Below are positions 8,413-20,029 of a DNA stretch of 50,318 nucleotides, one piece after another. A program made the translations under genes and the position numbers. The stretch comes from Actinomyces bowdenii (GTDB lineage Bacteria; Actinomycetota; Actinomycetes; Actinomycetales; Actinomycetaceae). Under the pieces are notes generated by a model. The model saw only the letters and a program-made list of their open reading frames with translations. It did not search any database and was not told where the DNA came from. The DNA lies in contig NZ_JAGFOU010000025.1 of NCBI RefSeq assembly GCF_017592395.1, forward strand, positions 1-50,318, read 5' to 3'. The number at the start of each line of letters is the position of its first letter. The stretch's first letter is position 1.

Positions 8413-9741
8413 GTGACCACTCAGGCAACCCAGCCCGCATCCGCCGCCGGCCCGAGCACGGGCAGCCCGGGCGCCAGTGCCGACGTCATCGTCGTCGGCG
8501 CCGGACCGGCCGGCTGCTCCGCCGCCCGCCACCTGGCCACCGCCGGCCTCGACGTCCTGCTGCTGGAGAAGAACGAGCTGGGCCGGGACAAGGTCTGCGG
8601 CGACGGCCTGACCCCCTCCGCCGTGCGCGAGCTCGTGCGCCTGGGCGTGGACACCACCGGCTGGCAGCGCAACTCCGGCCTGCGCGTCATCGGCGGCGGG
8701 CACCGCCTCCACTTCCCCTGGCCCGAGCAGGCCTCCCTGCCCTCCTACGGCATGGCCCGCCCCCGCGCCCTGCTGGACCGCGACCTGGCCGAGCACGCCG
8801 CCGCTGCAGGCGCCCGCCTCCTGACCGGCGTCACCGTCACCGCCCCGCGCACCAGCCGCACCGGGCGCATCACCGGCGTCGAGGCCAAGCCCACCCCCCG
8901 CCTGGCCTACCCCGGTATCGAGGCCCCCACCACCCTGACCGCCCCCCTGGTCATCGACGCCGGGGGAGTCTCCGCCCGCCTGGCCACCGCCGTGGGCCGC
9001 ACCAAGAACGAGCGCCGCCCCCTGGGCGTGGCCGTGCGCGCCTACTTCCGCTCACCGCGCGCCGACGACGCCTGGATGGAGTCCCACCTCGAGCTGTGGG
9101 ACGGCCCCGCCGGCGCCTCGACACTCCTGCCCGGCTACGGCTGGATCTGGTCCGTGGGGGAGGGGCTGGTCAACGTCGGGCTCGGCTCGGTCTCCTCGCG
9201 CGCCGCCACCACCCGGATCGACTACAAGAGCGTCTTCGCCGCCTGGATGCGCAACGTCCCCCAGTCCTGGGGCCTGACCCCCGACAACCAGGTGGGCCGC
9301 CTGGCCAGCGCCGCCCTGCCCATGGCCTTCAACCGCAAGCCCCACTACGCCGACGGGCTCATGCTCCTGGGCGACGCCGGGGGCATGGTCTCGCCCTTCA
9401 ACGGCGAGGGCATCGCCCAGGCGCTCATGTCCGGGCGCCTGGCCGCCGAGGCCGCCGCGCAGGCCGCCGCCCGCTCCACCGCCTCGGGGCGCGAGCAGGC
9501 CCTGGCCCAGTACCCCCGGGCCCTGGCCGCCGAGATGGGCGGCTACTACACCCTGGGCCGCGTCTTCGTCTCCCTCATCGAGCACCCCGAGGTCATGCGC
9601 CTGTGCACCCGCCACGGGCTGCCCCGCAAGCACCTCATGCGCATCGTCTCCAAGCTCCTGTCCGACGGCTGGGAGCGGCGCGGCGGCGACTCCATCGACC
9701 ACCTCATCCAGCTCCTGACAAGGATGGTGCCCGCAGCATGA
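8413..9741 (+). CDS. Geranylgeranyl reductase-family FAD oxidoreductase
   Basis: Flavoprotein of the family that reduces isoprenoid double bonds. In actinobacteria the family includes MenJ, which partly saturates the menaquinone tail. It has 442 residues from a GTG preceded by a GAGGGGA ribosome binding site. The dinucleotide-binding motif VVGAGPAGCSAARHL is near residues 20-40, the family's KVCGDGLTP near 58, and the second FAD motif LLGDAGGMVSPFNGEGI near 317-333. Its stop codon overlaps the nuoA start (ATGA), so it is translationally coupled to complex I. Acting on menaquinone is an inference from the nuo operon and the polyprenyl synthase at its other end; phospholipid or another isoprenoid substrate cannot be excluded. 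Confidence 0.88.
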   Translation: MTTQATQPASAAGPSTGSPGASADVIVVGAGPAGCSAARHLATAGLDVLLLEKNELGRDKVCGDGLTPSAVRELVRLGVDTTGWQRNSGLRVIGGGHRLHFPWPEQASLPSYGMARPRALLDRDLAEHAAAAGARLLTGVTVTAPRTSRTGRITGVEAKPTPRLAYPGIEAPTTLTAPLVIDAGGVSARLATAVGRTKNERRPLGVAVRAYFRSPRADDAWMESHLELWDGPAGASTLLPGYGWIWSVGEGLVNVGLGSVSSRAATTRIDYKSVFAAWMRNVPQSWGLTPDNQVGRLASAALPMAFNRKPHYADGLMLLGDAGGMVSPFNGEGIAQALMSGRLAAEAAAQAAARSTASGREQALAQYPRALAAEMGGYYTLGRVFVSLIEHPEVMRLCTRHGLPRKHLMRIVSKLLSDGWERRGGDSIDHLIQLLTRMVPAA

Positions 9742-10097
9742 ACCCCTACGCCCCCCTGCTCATCATGGCGGCCGTGGCCCTCCTGGTGGCCGTCGGCGGC
9801 CTGGCCATGAGCGCCATCATCAGCCCCGCGCGCCACAACCGCGTCAAGGTCGCCAACTACGAGTGCGGCATCGACCCCACCCCCGCCAACACCGAGCACG
9901 GGCGCTTCCCCGTCTCCTTCTACCTGGTGGGCATGACCTTCATCATCTTCGACGTCGAGGTCGTCTTCCTCTACCCCTGGGCCACGGCCTTCAGCCGCCT
10001 GGGATTCTTCGGCCTGAGCGCCGCCCTGGTCTTCATCGCCCTCATCACCGTGCCCTACATCCTGGAGTGGCGCCGCGGCGGGCTGGACTGGGACTGA
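9738..10097 (+). CDS. nuoA: NADH-quinone oxidoreductase subunit A
   Basis: Small membrane-arm subunit of respiratory complex I. It has 119 residues and three predicted membrane segments ([55 protein letters not shown]). The conserved acidic loop [12 protein letters not shown] and the [11 protein letters not shown] loop are intact. The ATG overlaps the stop of the upstream reductase by four bases. Length is typical for the family. Confidence 0.96.
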   Translation: MNPYAPLLIMAAVALLVAVGGLAMSAIISPARHNRVKVANYECGIDPTPANTEHGRFPVSFYLVGMTFIIFDVEVVFLYPWATAFSRLGFFGLSAALVFIALITVPYILEWRRGGLDWD

Positions 10098-10128
10098 GGC
10101 CACGAGCGCAGGAAAGGCAGGCACAGAT

Positions 10129-10749
10129 ATGAGCATGAAAGAGCACAACGCCTTCATGGCGTCCATCCCCTCCAAGCGCGACGACCCCGCCGCCCAGGCG
10201 GCCGCCGGGGTGGACTCGCCCGGATTCCTGCTCACCACCGTCGAGCGGCTGGCAGGGCTGGCCCAGGCGCGCTCCCTGTGGCCGGTGACCATGGGCCTGG
10301 CCTGCTGCGCCATCGAGATGATGGCCGCCGGCACCCCCCGCTTCGACATGGCGCGCTTCGGCTGGGAGGTCTTCCGCGCCTCCCCCCGCCACGCCGACGT
10401 CATGATCGTCTCGGGCCGGGTCTCCCACAAGATGGCCCCCATCGTGCGCAATGTCTACGACTCCATGCCCGAGCCCAAGTGGGTCATCTCCATGGGGGCC
10501 TGCGCCTCCTCCGGCGGCATCTTCAACAACTACGCCGTCGTCCAGGGCTGCGACCACATCGTGCCGGTGGACATCTACCTGCCCGGATGCCCGCCCCGCC
10601 CCGAGATGCTGCTCAACGCCATGCTCGAGCTCACCCGCCAGATCGAGCGCAAGCCCCTGTTCAAGCACCGCGAGGAGATCGCCCGCGCCGTCGAGGCAGC
10701 CGCCCTGTCCGCCACCCCCACCCACGAGATGAAGGGCCTGCTGGCATGA
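10129..10749 (+). CDS. nuoB: NADH-quinone oxidoreductase subunit B
   Basis: Peripheral-arm subunit holding iron-sulfur cluster N2, which passes electrons to the quinone. It has 206 residues. The four expected ligands are present: adjacent Cys59 and Cys60 ([10 protein letters not shown]), Cys125 (MGACASSGG) and Cys154 (LPGCPPRPE). The stop overlaps the nuoC ATG. A second ATG two codons in (10135) is an alternative start. This is the only cistron junction in the operon with a gap of about 30 bp upstream of it. Confidence 0.97.
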   Translation: MSMKEHNAFMASIPSKRDDPAAQAAAGVDSPGFLLTTVERLAGLAQARSLWPVTMGLACCAIEMMAAGTPRFDMARFGWEVFRASPRHADVMIVSGRVSHKMAPIVRNVYDSMPEPKWVISMGACASSGGIFNNYAVVQGCDHIVPVDIYLPGCPPRPEMLLNAMLELTRQIERKPLFKHREEIARAVEAAALSATPTHEMKGLLA

Positions 10750-11500
10750 GCGAGACCACCCCCTCCCCGGAGGCCCCCGCCCTCCCCGAGCAGCCCGCCG
10801 TCCCCGAGATCGCGGGCACCCCCGTGCGCCCCGAGCTGGCCCTGGAGGTCATCGCCACCCGCTCCGGCCAGTTCGGCGCCCCCGACTCCGACACCACCGG
10901 CTACGGCCTGCACGCCGAGACCATCACCCTGGCCCCCGCCGCCGCCCGCCCCTACGGCGGCTGGTTCGACGACGTCGTCGACCACCTCATCGAGGACCTC
11001 GCCGGGGCCGGGGTGGACCCGGCCGCCGCCATCGAGAAGGTCGTCATCGAGCGCGGCGAGCTCACCCTGTTCATCGCCCGCGAGCACCTCCTGGAGGCCG
11101 CCCGGCACCTGCGCGACGACCAGGACCTGCGCTTCGAGCTGTGCCTGGGCGTCAGCGGGGTCCACTACCCCGGCCTGGCGGGCCGCGAGCTGCACGCCTG
11201 CATCCAGCTGATGAGCCTGACCCACGGCGGGCGCCAGCTGCGCCTGGAGGTCGCCTGCCCCGAGTCCGACCCCCACATCCCCTCCATCGTCGCGGTCTAC
11301 CCCGGCAACGACTGGCACGAGCGCGAGGCCTGGGACCTCATGGGCATCGTCTTCGACGGCCACCCCTCCCTGACCCGCACCGCCATGCCCGACGACTGGG
11401 TGGGCCACCCCCAGCGCAAGGACTACCCCCTGGGAGGCATCCCCGTGGAGTACAAGGGGGCCACCACCCCGCCCGCCGACACCCGGAGGTCCTACAGCTG

Positions 11501-11501
<1 letters not shown>
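10746..11501 (+). CDS. nuoC: NADH-quinone oxidoreductase subunit C
   Basis: Peripheral-arm 30-kDa subunit, 251 residues. The first 30 are Pro/Glu-rich and probably disordered. The family signature near the C-terminus is seen as [18 protein letters not shown] followed by [23 protein letters not shown]. It is separate from nuoD, not fused as in enterobacteria. It overlaps the nuoB stop by four bases (ATGA) and the nuoD ATG by one base (TGATG). Confidence 0.96.
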
Positions 11502-12891
<1,390 letters not shown>

Positions 12892-12892
<1 letters not shown>

Positions 12893-13644
12893 TGAGCACC
12901 ACAGACAGCGCCGCCGACAGTGCCGTGGCCACCCACGACCAGGCACCGGCCGGGCCCGCCCCGGCCCTGGAGCTGGGCTACAGCCCCGAGACCGCCGGCC
13001 GCCTGGAGGCCGACATCGAGCGGATCATCGCCCGCTACCCCGCGGGCCAGGAGCGCAGCGCGCTCATCCCCATGCTCCACCTCATCCAGTCCGTGGACGG
13101 CTACGTCTCGCCCGCGGGCATCGCGCTGTGCGCCCAGCGGCTCTCGCTGAGCCGCTCGGAGGTCTCGGCGGTGGCCACCTTCTACAGCCAGTTCCGCCGC
13201 CACCCCTCGGGCACCTACCACGTGGGGGTGTGCACCAACGCCCTGTGCGCGGTCATGGGCGGGGACGAGATCTGGCAGGCCGTGGCCGAGCACACCGGCC
13301 TGGGCTCCGATGAGACCAGTGAGGACGGGACCATCAGCCTGGAGCGCGTGGAGTGCAACGCGGCCTGCGACTTCGCCCCCGTGGTCATGGTCAACTGGGA
13401 GTTCTTCGACAACCAGACCCCCGAGACCGCCGTCGCCCTGGTCAGCGCCCTGGAGCGCGGCGAGGCCGTGGCCCCCACCCGGGGCCCCGAGGTGCTGCCG
13501 ACCTTCAAGGACAACGAGCGCCTCCTGGCCGGCTTCGAGGACGGGCACGGCGACGAGGGCCCCGGTGCCGCCGGGCCCTCCCTGCGGGGCCTGCGCATCG
13601 CCCGCGAGAAGGACTGGACCGCGCCCGAGGAGGAGGGCAAGTGA
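12892..13644 (+). CDS. nuoE: NADH-quinone oxidoreductase subunit E
   Basis: 24-kDa thioredoxin-fold subunit with a [2Fe-2S] cluster. It has 250 residues. Ligands Cys114 and Cys119 (GVCTNALC) and Cys155 and Cys159 (ECNAAC) show the normal C-x4-C and C-x3-C spacing. A C-terminal stretch of about 60 residues after the fold is Gly/Ala-rich. The stop overlaps the GTG start of nuoF. Confidence 0.96.
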
Positions 13645-14999
13645 GCGAGACGAGCACCGAGCCGCAGGAGCCCCAGGGCCCCGCCTTCACCGCCCCCGGC
13701 ACCCTCACCCCCGTCCTGACCGACATCTGGGACGCCGAGCGCTCCTGGAGCCTGGAGGCCTACCGCGCCCACGGCGGCTACCGGGGCCTGGCCCGCGCAC
13801 TCGGGCTCAGCCCCGAGGAGCTGGTGGGCATCGTCAAGGACTCGGGCCTGCGCGGGCGCGGGGGAGCGGGCTTCCCCACCGGCCTGAAGTGGTCCTTCCT
13901 GCCCCCGCCCGACGGCGGCCCCCGCTACCTGGTGGTCAACGCCGATGAGTCCGAGCCGGGCACCTGCAAGGACATCCCCACCATCCTGGCCAACCCCCAC
14001 GCCCTCATCGAGGGCATCGCCATCACCTCGCGGGCTATCGGCTGCGACCACGCCTTCGTCTACCTGCGCGGGGAGGTCGCCCACGTCTACCGCCGGCTCC
14101 TGGGCGCCGTGCGCGAGGCCGCCGAGGCCGGCCTGCTGGCCACCGGCTTCGGCCTGGACGGCTCCCAGCCCCTGCGCATCACCGCGCACGCCGGGGCGGG
14201 CGCCTACATCTGCGGCGAGGAGACCGCGCTGCTGGACTCCCTGGAGGGGCGCCGCGGCCACCCCCGCCTCAAGCCGCCCTTCCCGGCGGTCGCCGGCCTC
14301 TACGCCCGGCCCACCGTGGTCAACAACGTGGAGACCATCGCCTCGGTGCCCGCCATCCTGGCCCGCGGCGCCCAGTGGTACGCCGCCATGGGCACCGAGA
14401 AGTCCAAGGGCCACGGCATCTTCTCGGTCTCGGGCCACGTGGCCCACCCCGGCCAGTACGAGGCCCCCTTCGGCATCACCATGCGCGAGCTCATCGAGCT
14501 CTCCGGGGGCATCCGCCCCGGCCACGAGCTGAAGTTCTGGGTGCCCGGGGGCTCCTCCACCCCCATCTTCGGCCCCGAGGAGCTCGACGTCCCCCTGGAC
14601 TACGAGTCCGTGGCCGGCGCCGGCTCCATGCTGGGCACCCGCGCCCTCCAGGTCTTCGACGAGACCGTCTCGGCGGTGCGCGTCGTGGCCCGCTGGACCG
14701 AGTTCTACCAGCACGAGTCCTGCGGCAAGTGCACCCCCTGCCGCGAGGGCACCTACTGGATGCGCCAGATCATGCTGCGCCTGGAGGCCGGCCGGGGACT
14801 GCCCGGGGACGTGGAGAAGCTGGAGGACATCGCCGGCAACATCGCGGGCCGCTCCTTCTGCGCCCTGGGCGACGCCGCCGCCACCCCGGTCCTGACCGGC
14901 ATCCAGAGGTTCCGCGCCGAGTTCGAGGCGGGCTGCACCACCCCGGCCGACGAGCTCTTCCCCTATGCGGCCTCCTCCATCTTCGAAAGGGCACGGTGA
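13641..14999 (+). CDS. nuoF: NADH-quinone oxidoreductase subunit F
   Basis: 51-kDa NADH- and FMN-binding subunit, the electron entry point. It has 452 residues from a GTG that overlaps the nuoE stop (GTGA). The NADH/FMN motif RGRGGAGFPTGLKW and the second nucleotide motif GAGAYICGEETALLDSLEG are intact. The N3 [4Fe-4S] ligands are Cys361, Cys364 and Cys367 (CGKCTPC) and Cys407 (FCALGD). Confidence 0.97.
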   Translation: MSETSTEPQEPQGPAFTAPGTLTPVLTDIWDAERSWSLEAYRAHGGYRGLARALGLSPEELVGIVKDSGLRGRGGAGFPTGLKWSFLPPPDGGPRYLVVNADESEPGTCKDIPTILANPHALIEGIAITSRAIGCDHAFVYLRGEVAHVYRRLLGAVREAAEAGLLATGFGLDGSQPLRITAHAGAGAYICGEETALLDSLEGRRGHPRLKPPFPAVAGLYARPTVVNNVETIASVPAILARGAQWYAAMGTEKSKGHGIFSVSGHVAHPGQYEAPFGITMRELIELSGGIRPGHELKFWVPGGSSTPIFGPEELDVPLDYESVAGAGSMLGTRALQVFDETVSAVRVVARWTEFYQHESCGKCTPCREGTYWMRQIMLRLEAGRGLPGDVEKLEDIAGNIAGRSFCALGDAAATPVLTGIQRFRAEFEAGCTTPADELFPYAASSIFERAR

Positions 15000-15007
15000 G
15001 GCCAGTC

Positions 15008-17917
15008 ATGACCGACACGACCGCGATCAAGACCACCGGCTCCCAGAGGCCCGAGGGGAAGGAGTCCGTGCCCGCCGTCCCAGCGGCCGCCGAGATGGTC
15101 ACCATGACCATCGACGGCATGCCGGTGAGCGTGGAGAAGGGCACCCTGCTCATCCGGGCCGCCGAGCAGGTGGGGGTGCGCATCCCCCGCTTCTGCGACC
15201 ACCCGCTCCTGGCGCCCTCGGCCAACTGCCGCCAGTGCCTGGTGGAGGTGGCCATGCCCGGGCGCGACGGCGTCGTGCGCCCCATGCCCAAGCCCCAGCC
15301 CTCCTGCGCCATGACCGCCATGGAGGGCATGGAGGTCTCCACCCAGGCCACCAGCGAGGTCGCCGCCAAGGCCCAGGCCGGGACCATGGAGTTCCTCCTC
15401 ATCAACCACCCCCTGGACTGCCCGGTGTGCGACAAGGGCGGGGAGTGCCCCCTGCAGAACCAGGCCCTGGAGCTCATGGCCTCCGGGGCCCGCAGCGCCA
15501 CCCGCTTCACCGACGTCAAGCGCACCTTCCCCAAGCCGCTGCGCCTGACCAGCAACGTCCTGCTCGACCGGGACCGCTGCATCCTGTGCCAGCGCTGCGT
15601 GCGCTTCGCCCGGGAGATCCCCGGCGACCCCTTCATCGCCCTCCAGGGGCGCGGCGGGGGCCACCCCTCCACCGACATGGACGGCCGCCCCGAGCACTCC
15701 GGGGGCCTGTACTCCGAGCAGATCGGCCGCTTCGACCCCCAGGTCCTGGACTTCCACGAGCCCGACGCCGGGCCGGCCTCCACCATCCGCGGGGGCCACG
15801 GCCTCAGCGCCGCCGACGACCTCGCCGGTCCCGGAGGCGACCCGGGCGTGGCCGGGGGCCTGGCCGGCGGGCCGGGAACCGGGCCGGGCCTGGTGGACAT
15901 GGACGCCTCCGGGCGCCCCTTCGCCTCCTACTTCTCGGGCAACATCATCCAGATCTGCCCGGTGGGGGCGCTGACCAGCGCCCGCTACCGCTTCCGCGCC
16001 CGGCCCATGGACCTGGTCTCCACCGACTCGGTCACCGAGCACGACGCCTCGGGCTCGGCCATCCGCGTGGACATGCGCCGCGGCACGGTCCTGCGCCGCC
16101 TGGCGGGCAACGACCCCGAGGTCAACGAGGAGTGGATCACCGACAAGGACCGCTTCGCCTTCCCCTGGTCCAGCCTGCCCGACCGCCTCACCGTGCCGCT
16201 GGTGCGCGACGAGGAGACCGGCGAGCTGGTGAGCACCAGCTGGTCCGACGCCCTGGACACCGCCGCCCGCGCCCTGGCCTCCGCCCGGCAGGGCTCGGGG
16301 GTGGGCCTGCTGCCGGGGGGCCGCCTGACCCTGGAGGACGCCTGGGCCTGGTCCCGCTTCGCCCGCGCCGTGCTGGGCACCCACGACATCGACCAGCGCG
16401 TGCGCGACCACAGCAGCGAGGAGGACTCCTTCCTGGCCGCCCGCGTGGCCGGCACCGGCCTGGGGGAGGTCACCTACCGCTCCCTGGAGAGCGCCGGCCA
16501 GGTGCTCCTGGTGGCCCTGGAGCCCGAGGACGAGTGCGGCTCCCTGTTCCTGCGCCTGCGCAAGGGGGTGCTCGCCGGCGGCGTCTGCGTGGCCACCCTC
16601 GCCCCCGCCCTGACCAACGGCAGCCGCAAGCTCTCGGCCCAGGCGGTCCTGGCCGCCCCCGGCCAGGAGGCGCGCGCCCTCGCCCTGCTGCCCCGCACCC
16701 ACCCCGAGCTCGTCGAGGCCCTGCGCGCCCCCGGCGCCACCATCCTCGTGGGCGAGCGCGCCGCGGCCGTGCCCGGACTGCTCAGCGTCGTCGACGCCCT
16801 GGCCACCGCCCTGGGCGCCCGCCTGGCCTGGGTGCCGCGCCGCGCCGGGGAGCGCGGGGGCATCGAGGCCGGCCTGCTGCCCGGCCTGCTGCCCGGGGGC
16901 CGGCCCGTGGCCGAGGCCGCCGCCCGCCAGCAGGTCGAGCGGGCCTGGGGGCTGGCCGAGGGCGCCGGGCTGCCCGCCGCCCCGGGCCGCGACACCACCG
17001 CCATCCTCACCGCCCTGGCCCAGGGGGAGCTCACCGGCCTGGTCATCGGCGGGGTGGATCTGCGCGACCTGCCCGACCCCGCCCTGGCCCGCAGAGCCCT
17101 GGCCGGGGCCGGCACCGTCATCCAGCTGGAGGTGCGCCGCTCCGAGGTCAGCGACTTCGCCGACGTCGTCCTGCCCGTGGCCCCCGCCGTGGAGAAGAAC
17201 GGGACCTTCGTCAACTGGGAGGGCCGCGTGCGGCCCTTCGGCCAGGCCCACGTCTCGCGGGCCCGCACCGACCGCCAGGTCCTGGGCATGCTCGCCGCCG
17301 AGATGGGTGCCGACCTGGGCGTGGCCGACCTGGAGGCCCTCCACGCCGAGCTCGCCTCCCTGGGCCTGTGGACCGGGCAGCGCCCGCGCGTGGCCCCCGC
17401 GGGCCCCGCCCACGACCTCGGCGGCAACGAGGACGGCGCCCAGGACGCCCCCGCGCAGGACAGCGCCGCGCCCCAGCCGCCCGCCGGCCCGGGGGGCACC
17501 ACCGCCAGCGCCGCCCCGGCCCCGGAGGGCCTGGCCGCCCACCTGGCCACCCACAAGCCCATGCTCGACGCCGGTCGGCTCCAGGACGGCGAGCCCTTCC
17601 TGGCCGCCACCGCCCTGCAGCCCGTGGCCAGGATCTCCACCGACCTGGCCGCCGGCCTGGGCCTGCGCCCCGGGGACCCGGTGACCATCGCCTCCTCCCG
17701 GGGCCGGATCACCCTGCCCGCCGCCATCGGGGGCGTGGTCGGGGGCACGGTGTGGCTGCCCGAGTGCTCGGCCGGATCCACCGTGCGCCAGACCCTGGAG
17801 GCCGGGCACGGATCGCCGGTGCGCCTCAGCGCCGGCTCCCCGCCGGGGGGCGCCACCGCCCCGGCGGCGCCCGCCGCCGCAGCCACCACTCCTGAGACCA
17901 CCGGGGAGGCGCACTGA
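15008..17917 (+). CDS. nuoG: NADH-quinone oxidoreductase subunit G
   Basis: 75-kDa subunit carrying several iron-sulfur clusters. From the ATG at 15008 it has 969 residues; a GTG at 14996, which would overlap the nuoF stop, is an alternative. The N-terminal ferredoxin motif is RFCDHPLL...NCRQC, followed by CPVCDKGGECPLQ and CILCQRCVRFAREI. Then comes a molybdopterin-oxidoreductase-like domain (FSGNIIQICPVGALTS; PVAPAVEKNGTFVNWEGRVRPF). It is long for the family. About 70-90 Gly/Pro-rich residues (roughly 211-302) are inserted after the third cluster motif. A second low-complexity linker lies around residues 800-840. Both are in frame. Confidence 0.95.
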   Translation: MTDTTAIKTTGSQRPEGKESVPAVPAAAEMVTMTIDGMPVSVEKGTLLIRAAEQVGVRIPRFCDHPLLAPSANCRQCLVEVAMPGRDGVVRPMPKPQPSCAMTAMEGMEVSTQATSEVAAKAQAGTMEFLLINHPLDCPVCDKGGECPLQNQALELMASGARSATRFTDVKRTFPKPLRLTSNVLLDRDRCILCQRCVRFAREIPGDPFIALQGRGGGHPSTDMDGRPEHSGGLYSEQIGRFDPQVLDFHEPDAGPASTIRGGHGLSAADDLAGPGGDPGVAGGLAGGPGTGPGLVDMDASGRPFASYFSGNIIQICPVGALTSARYRFRARPMDLVSTDSVTEHDASGSAIRVDMRRGTVLRRLAGNDPEVNEEWITDKDRFAFPWSSLPDRLTVPLVRDEETGELVSTSWSDALDTAARALASARQGSGVGLLPGGRLTLEDAWAWSRFARAVLGTHDIDQRVRDHSSEEDSFLAARVAGTGLGEVTYRSLESAGQVLLVALEPEDECGSLFLRLRKGVLAGGVCVATLAPALTNGSRKLSAQAVLAAPGQEARALALLPRTHPELVEALRAPGATILVGERAAAVPGLLSVVDALATALGARLAWVPRRAGERGGIEAGLLPGLLPGGRPVAEAAARQQVERAWGLAEGAGLPAAPGRDTTAILTALAQGELTGLVIGGVDLRDLPDPALARRALAGAGTVIQLEVRRSEVSDFADVVLPVAPAVEKNGTFVNWEGRVRPFGQAHVSRARTDRQVLGMLAAEMGADLGVADLEALHAELASLGLWTGQRPRVAPAGPAHDLGGNEDGAQDAPAQDSAAPQPPAGPGGTTASAAPAPEGLAAHLATHKPMLDAGRLQDGEPFLAATALQPVARISTDLAAGLGLRPGDPVTIASSRGRITLPAAIGGVVGGTVWLPECSAGSTVRQTLEAGHGSPVRLSAGSPPGGATAPAAPAAAATTPETTGEAH

Positions 17918-19359
17918 TGACCACCACCACGGCCCCCATGCAGGCCGCACCGGACCTTGGCGGCGTCGTCGCCGACTTCTCCCAGGAGACCTGGTGGCTG
18001 ACCCTCATCAAGGCCGGCTTCATCGTGGCCTTCCTCATCGTCAGCGTCATCATGGCCCTGTGGGTCGAGCGCCGCGGCCTGGCCCGCATGCAGACCCGCC
18101 TGGGCCCCAATGTCAACGGCCCCCTGGGCCTGCTCCAGGCCATCGCCGACGCCGGCAAGCTCATCATGAAGGAGGACTTCTGGCTCAAGGGCGCTGAGAG
18201 GCTCGTCTACATCCTGGCCCCGCTCGTGGCCGCCTTCAGCGCCTTCATGGTCTACGCGGTCATCCCCTTCGGGCCCCAGGTCTCGATCCTGGGCCGCTCC
18301 ACGCCCCTGCAGCTGACCGACTTCCCCGTGGCGGTGCTCTACATCCTGGCCATCACCGCCTTCGGCGTCTACGGCATCATCCTGGGCGGCTGGTCCTCCC
18401 ACTCCACCTACCCGCTGCTGGGGGCCGTGCGCAGCGCCGCCCAGGTCATCTCCTACGAGCTGAGCATGAGCCTGTCCATCCTCACCGTCTTCCTGGCCTC
18501 GGGGACCATGTCCACCTCCGGGATCGTGGCCGCCCAGGAGCGGATGTGGTGGGCCCTGGCCATGATCCCCTCCTTCCTCATCTACGTGGTCTCCATGGTC
18601 GGGGAGGTCAACCGCCTGCCCTTCGACCTGCCCGAGGCCGAGGGCGAGCTCGTGGCCGGGCACATGGTGGAGTACTCCTCGATGAAGTTCGCCTGGTACT
18701 TCCTGGCCGAGTACATCAACATGTTCAACGTCTCGGCCGTGTGCGTCACCCTGTTCCTGGGCGGATGGCGCTCGGTCATCCTGGCCAGCTTCTGGGAGGG
18801 CGCCAACAGCGGGTGGTGGCCCATGCTGTGGTTCATCGCCAAGGTGTGGATGGTCATGTTCTTCATGGTCTGGACCCGCGGCACCCTCGTGCGCATCCGC
18901 TACGACCAGTTCATGAGGCTGGGCTGGAAGCTGCTCATCCCCGTGTCCCTGGCGTGGTTCGTCATGGTCGCCGTCGTCCAGGCCTACCGCTCCTTCTCCG
19001 GGGCCTCCGTGGAGTCCCTCCTGCTCATCCTCGCCGGCCTGTTCCTGGTGGCCATGCTCATCCTCTTCCTCCTGCCGGACAGCGCGGCTGACGACGCCCC
19101 GCAGGCCCAGGACGCCGAGGACTGGGAGGAGGAGGACGGCCCCCGGATCACCGCCCCCGGGGCCGAGCACCTGGCCTTCGCCGGCGGCTACCCCGTGCCC
19201 CCGCTGCCCGGCCAGCACCTGCCGCCATCGCCCCGCGCCCGGCGGGCCCAGGAGGCGCCGCAGGAGGCCGCCGACTCCCAACCGAGCGATGATGCGGCCG
19301 CCCTGCCCGCGCTCGCCCTCGACCTTGAGGACCCCTCCCAGGAGGACAACGATGACTGA
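17917..19359 (+). CDS. nuoH: NADH-quinone oxidoreductase subunit H
   Basis: Membrane subunit at the quinone channel, linking the peripheral and proton-pumping arms. It has 480 residues with about eight to nine membrane segments in the first 388. Conserved stretches include [35 protein letters not shown]-type [10 protein letters not shown] and [17 protein letters not shown]. The last 90 or so residues are a Pro/Ala/Glu/Asp-rich cytoplasmic tail not needed for the core fold. The ATG overlaps the nuoG stop by one base, and nuoI starts inside its 3' end. Confidence 0.96.
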   Translation: MTTTTAPMQAAPDLGGVVADFSQETWWLTLIKAGFIVAFLIVSVIMALWVERRGLARMQTRLGPNVNGPLGLLQAIADAGKLIMKEDFWLKGAERLVYILAPLVAAFSAFMVYAVIPFGPQVSILGRSTPLQLTDFPVAVLYILAITAFGVYGIILGGWSSHSTYPLLGAVRSAAQVISYELSMSLSILTVFLASGTMSTSGIVAAQERMWWALAMIPSFLIYVVSMVGEVNRLPFDLPEAEGELVAGHMVEYSSMKFAWYFLAEYINMFNVSAVCVTLFLGGWRSVILASFWEGANSGWWPMLWFIAKVWMVMFFMVWTRGTLVRIRYDQFMRLGWKLLIPVSLAWFVMVAVVQAYRSFSGASVESLLLILAGLFLVAMLILFLLPDSAADDAPQAQDAEDWEEEDGPRITAPGAEHLAFAGGYPVPPLPGQHLPPSPRARRAQEAPQEAADSQPSDDAAALPALALDLEDPSQEDNDD

Positions 19360-20029
19360 CAAGCCCACCCCCTCCGGCTCCGAGCACGAGCAGTGGCTGC
19401 GGGACGCCCCCTCCGGCCTGGCGCGCCTCTTCGCGCCCGTGGCGGGCTACGGCGTGACCATCTCCTCGATGTTCCGCCCCGTGGTCACCGAGCAGTACCC
19501 CTTCGAGCCCGCCCGGCCCATGCCCCGCTACCACGGCCGGCACCGGCTCAACCGCTACGAGGACGGCCTGGAGAAGTGCATCGGCTGCGAGCTGTGCGCC
19601 TGGGCCTGCCCTGCCGACGCCATCTACGTCGAGGCCGCCTCCAACGAGCCCGGCGCCCAGTACTCCCCCGGGGAGCGCTACGGGCGCGTCTACCAGATCA
19701 ACTACCTGCGCTGCATCTTCTGCGGCCTGTGCATCGAGGCCTGCCCCACCCGGGCCCTGACCATGTCCACCGACTTCGACGAGCTCGTGGGCCCCAACCG
19801 CACCGGCCTCATCTACGAGAAGGACGACCTGCTCGCCCCCGTGCCCCCCGGCGGCCTGGAGGCGCCCCACCCCATGGTGGCCGGCACCGAGGACGGCGAC
19901 TACTACCGCGGGGCCATCACCGGCCCCACCCGCGACCAGATCGAGTGGGTGCGCGCCCACCGGCCCGAGGACCCCACCCTGGACACCGCCCGGCCCGTTC
20001 CCTCCCCCTCCGAGGAGGCCCTGCGATGA
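19352..20029 (+). CDS. nuoI: NADH-quinone oxidoreductase subunit I
   Basis: Peripheral-arm ferredoxin-like subunit with two [4Fe-4S] clusters (N6a and N6b). It has 225 residues. The two cluster motifs are [16 protein letters not shown] and [16 protein letters not shown], both complete. The ATG lies eight bases inside the end of nuoH and the stop overlaps the nuoJ ATG, so translation is coupled on both sides. Confidence 0.97.
   Translation: MTDKPTPSGSEHEQWLRDAPSGLARLFAPVAGYGVTISSMFRPVVTEQYPFEPARPMPRYHGRHRLNRYEDGLEKCIGCELCAWACPADAIYVEAASNEPGAQYSPGERYGRVYQINYLRCIFCGLCIEACPTRALTMSTDFDELVGPNRTGLIYEKDDLLAPVPPGGLEAPHPMVAGTEDGDYYRGAITGPTRDQIEWVRAHRPEDPTLDTARPVPSPSEEALR

Noticed and set aside
7823-8440. 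Open frames on both strands upstream of the reductase gene
   Set aside because: Pro/Arg/Ala-rich sequence without conserved motif, signal or ribosome binding site; one overlaps the start of the real gene.
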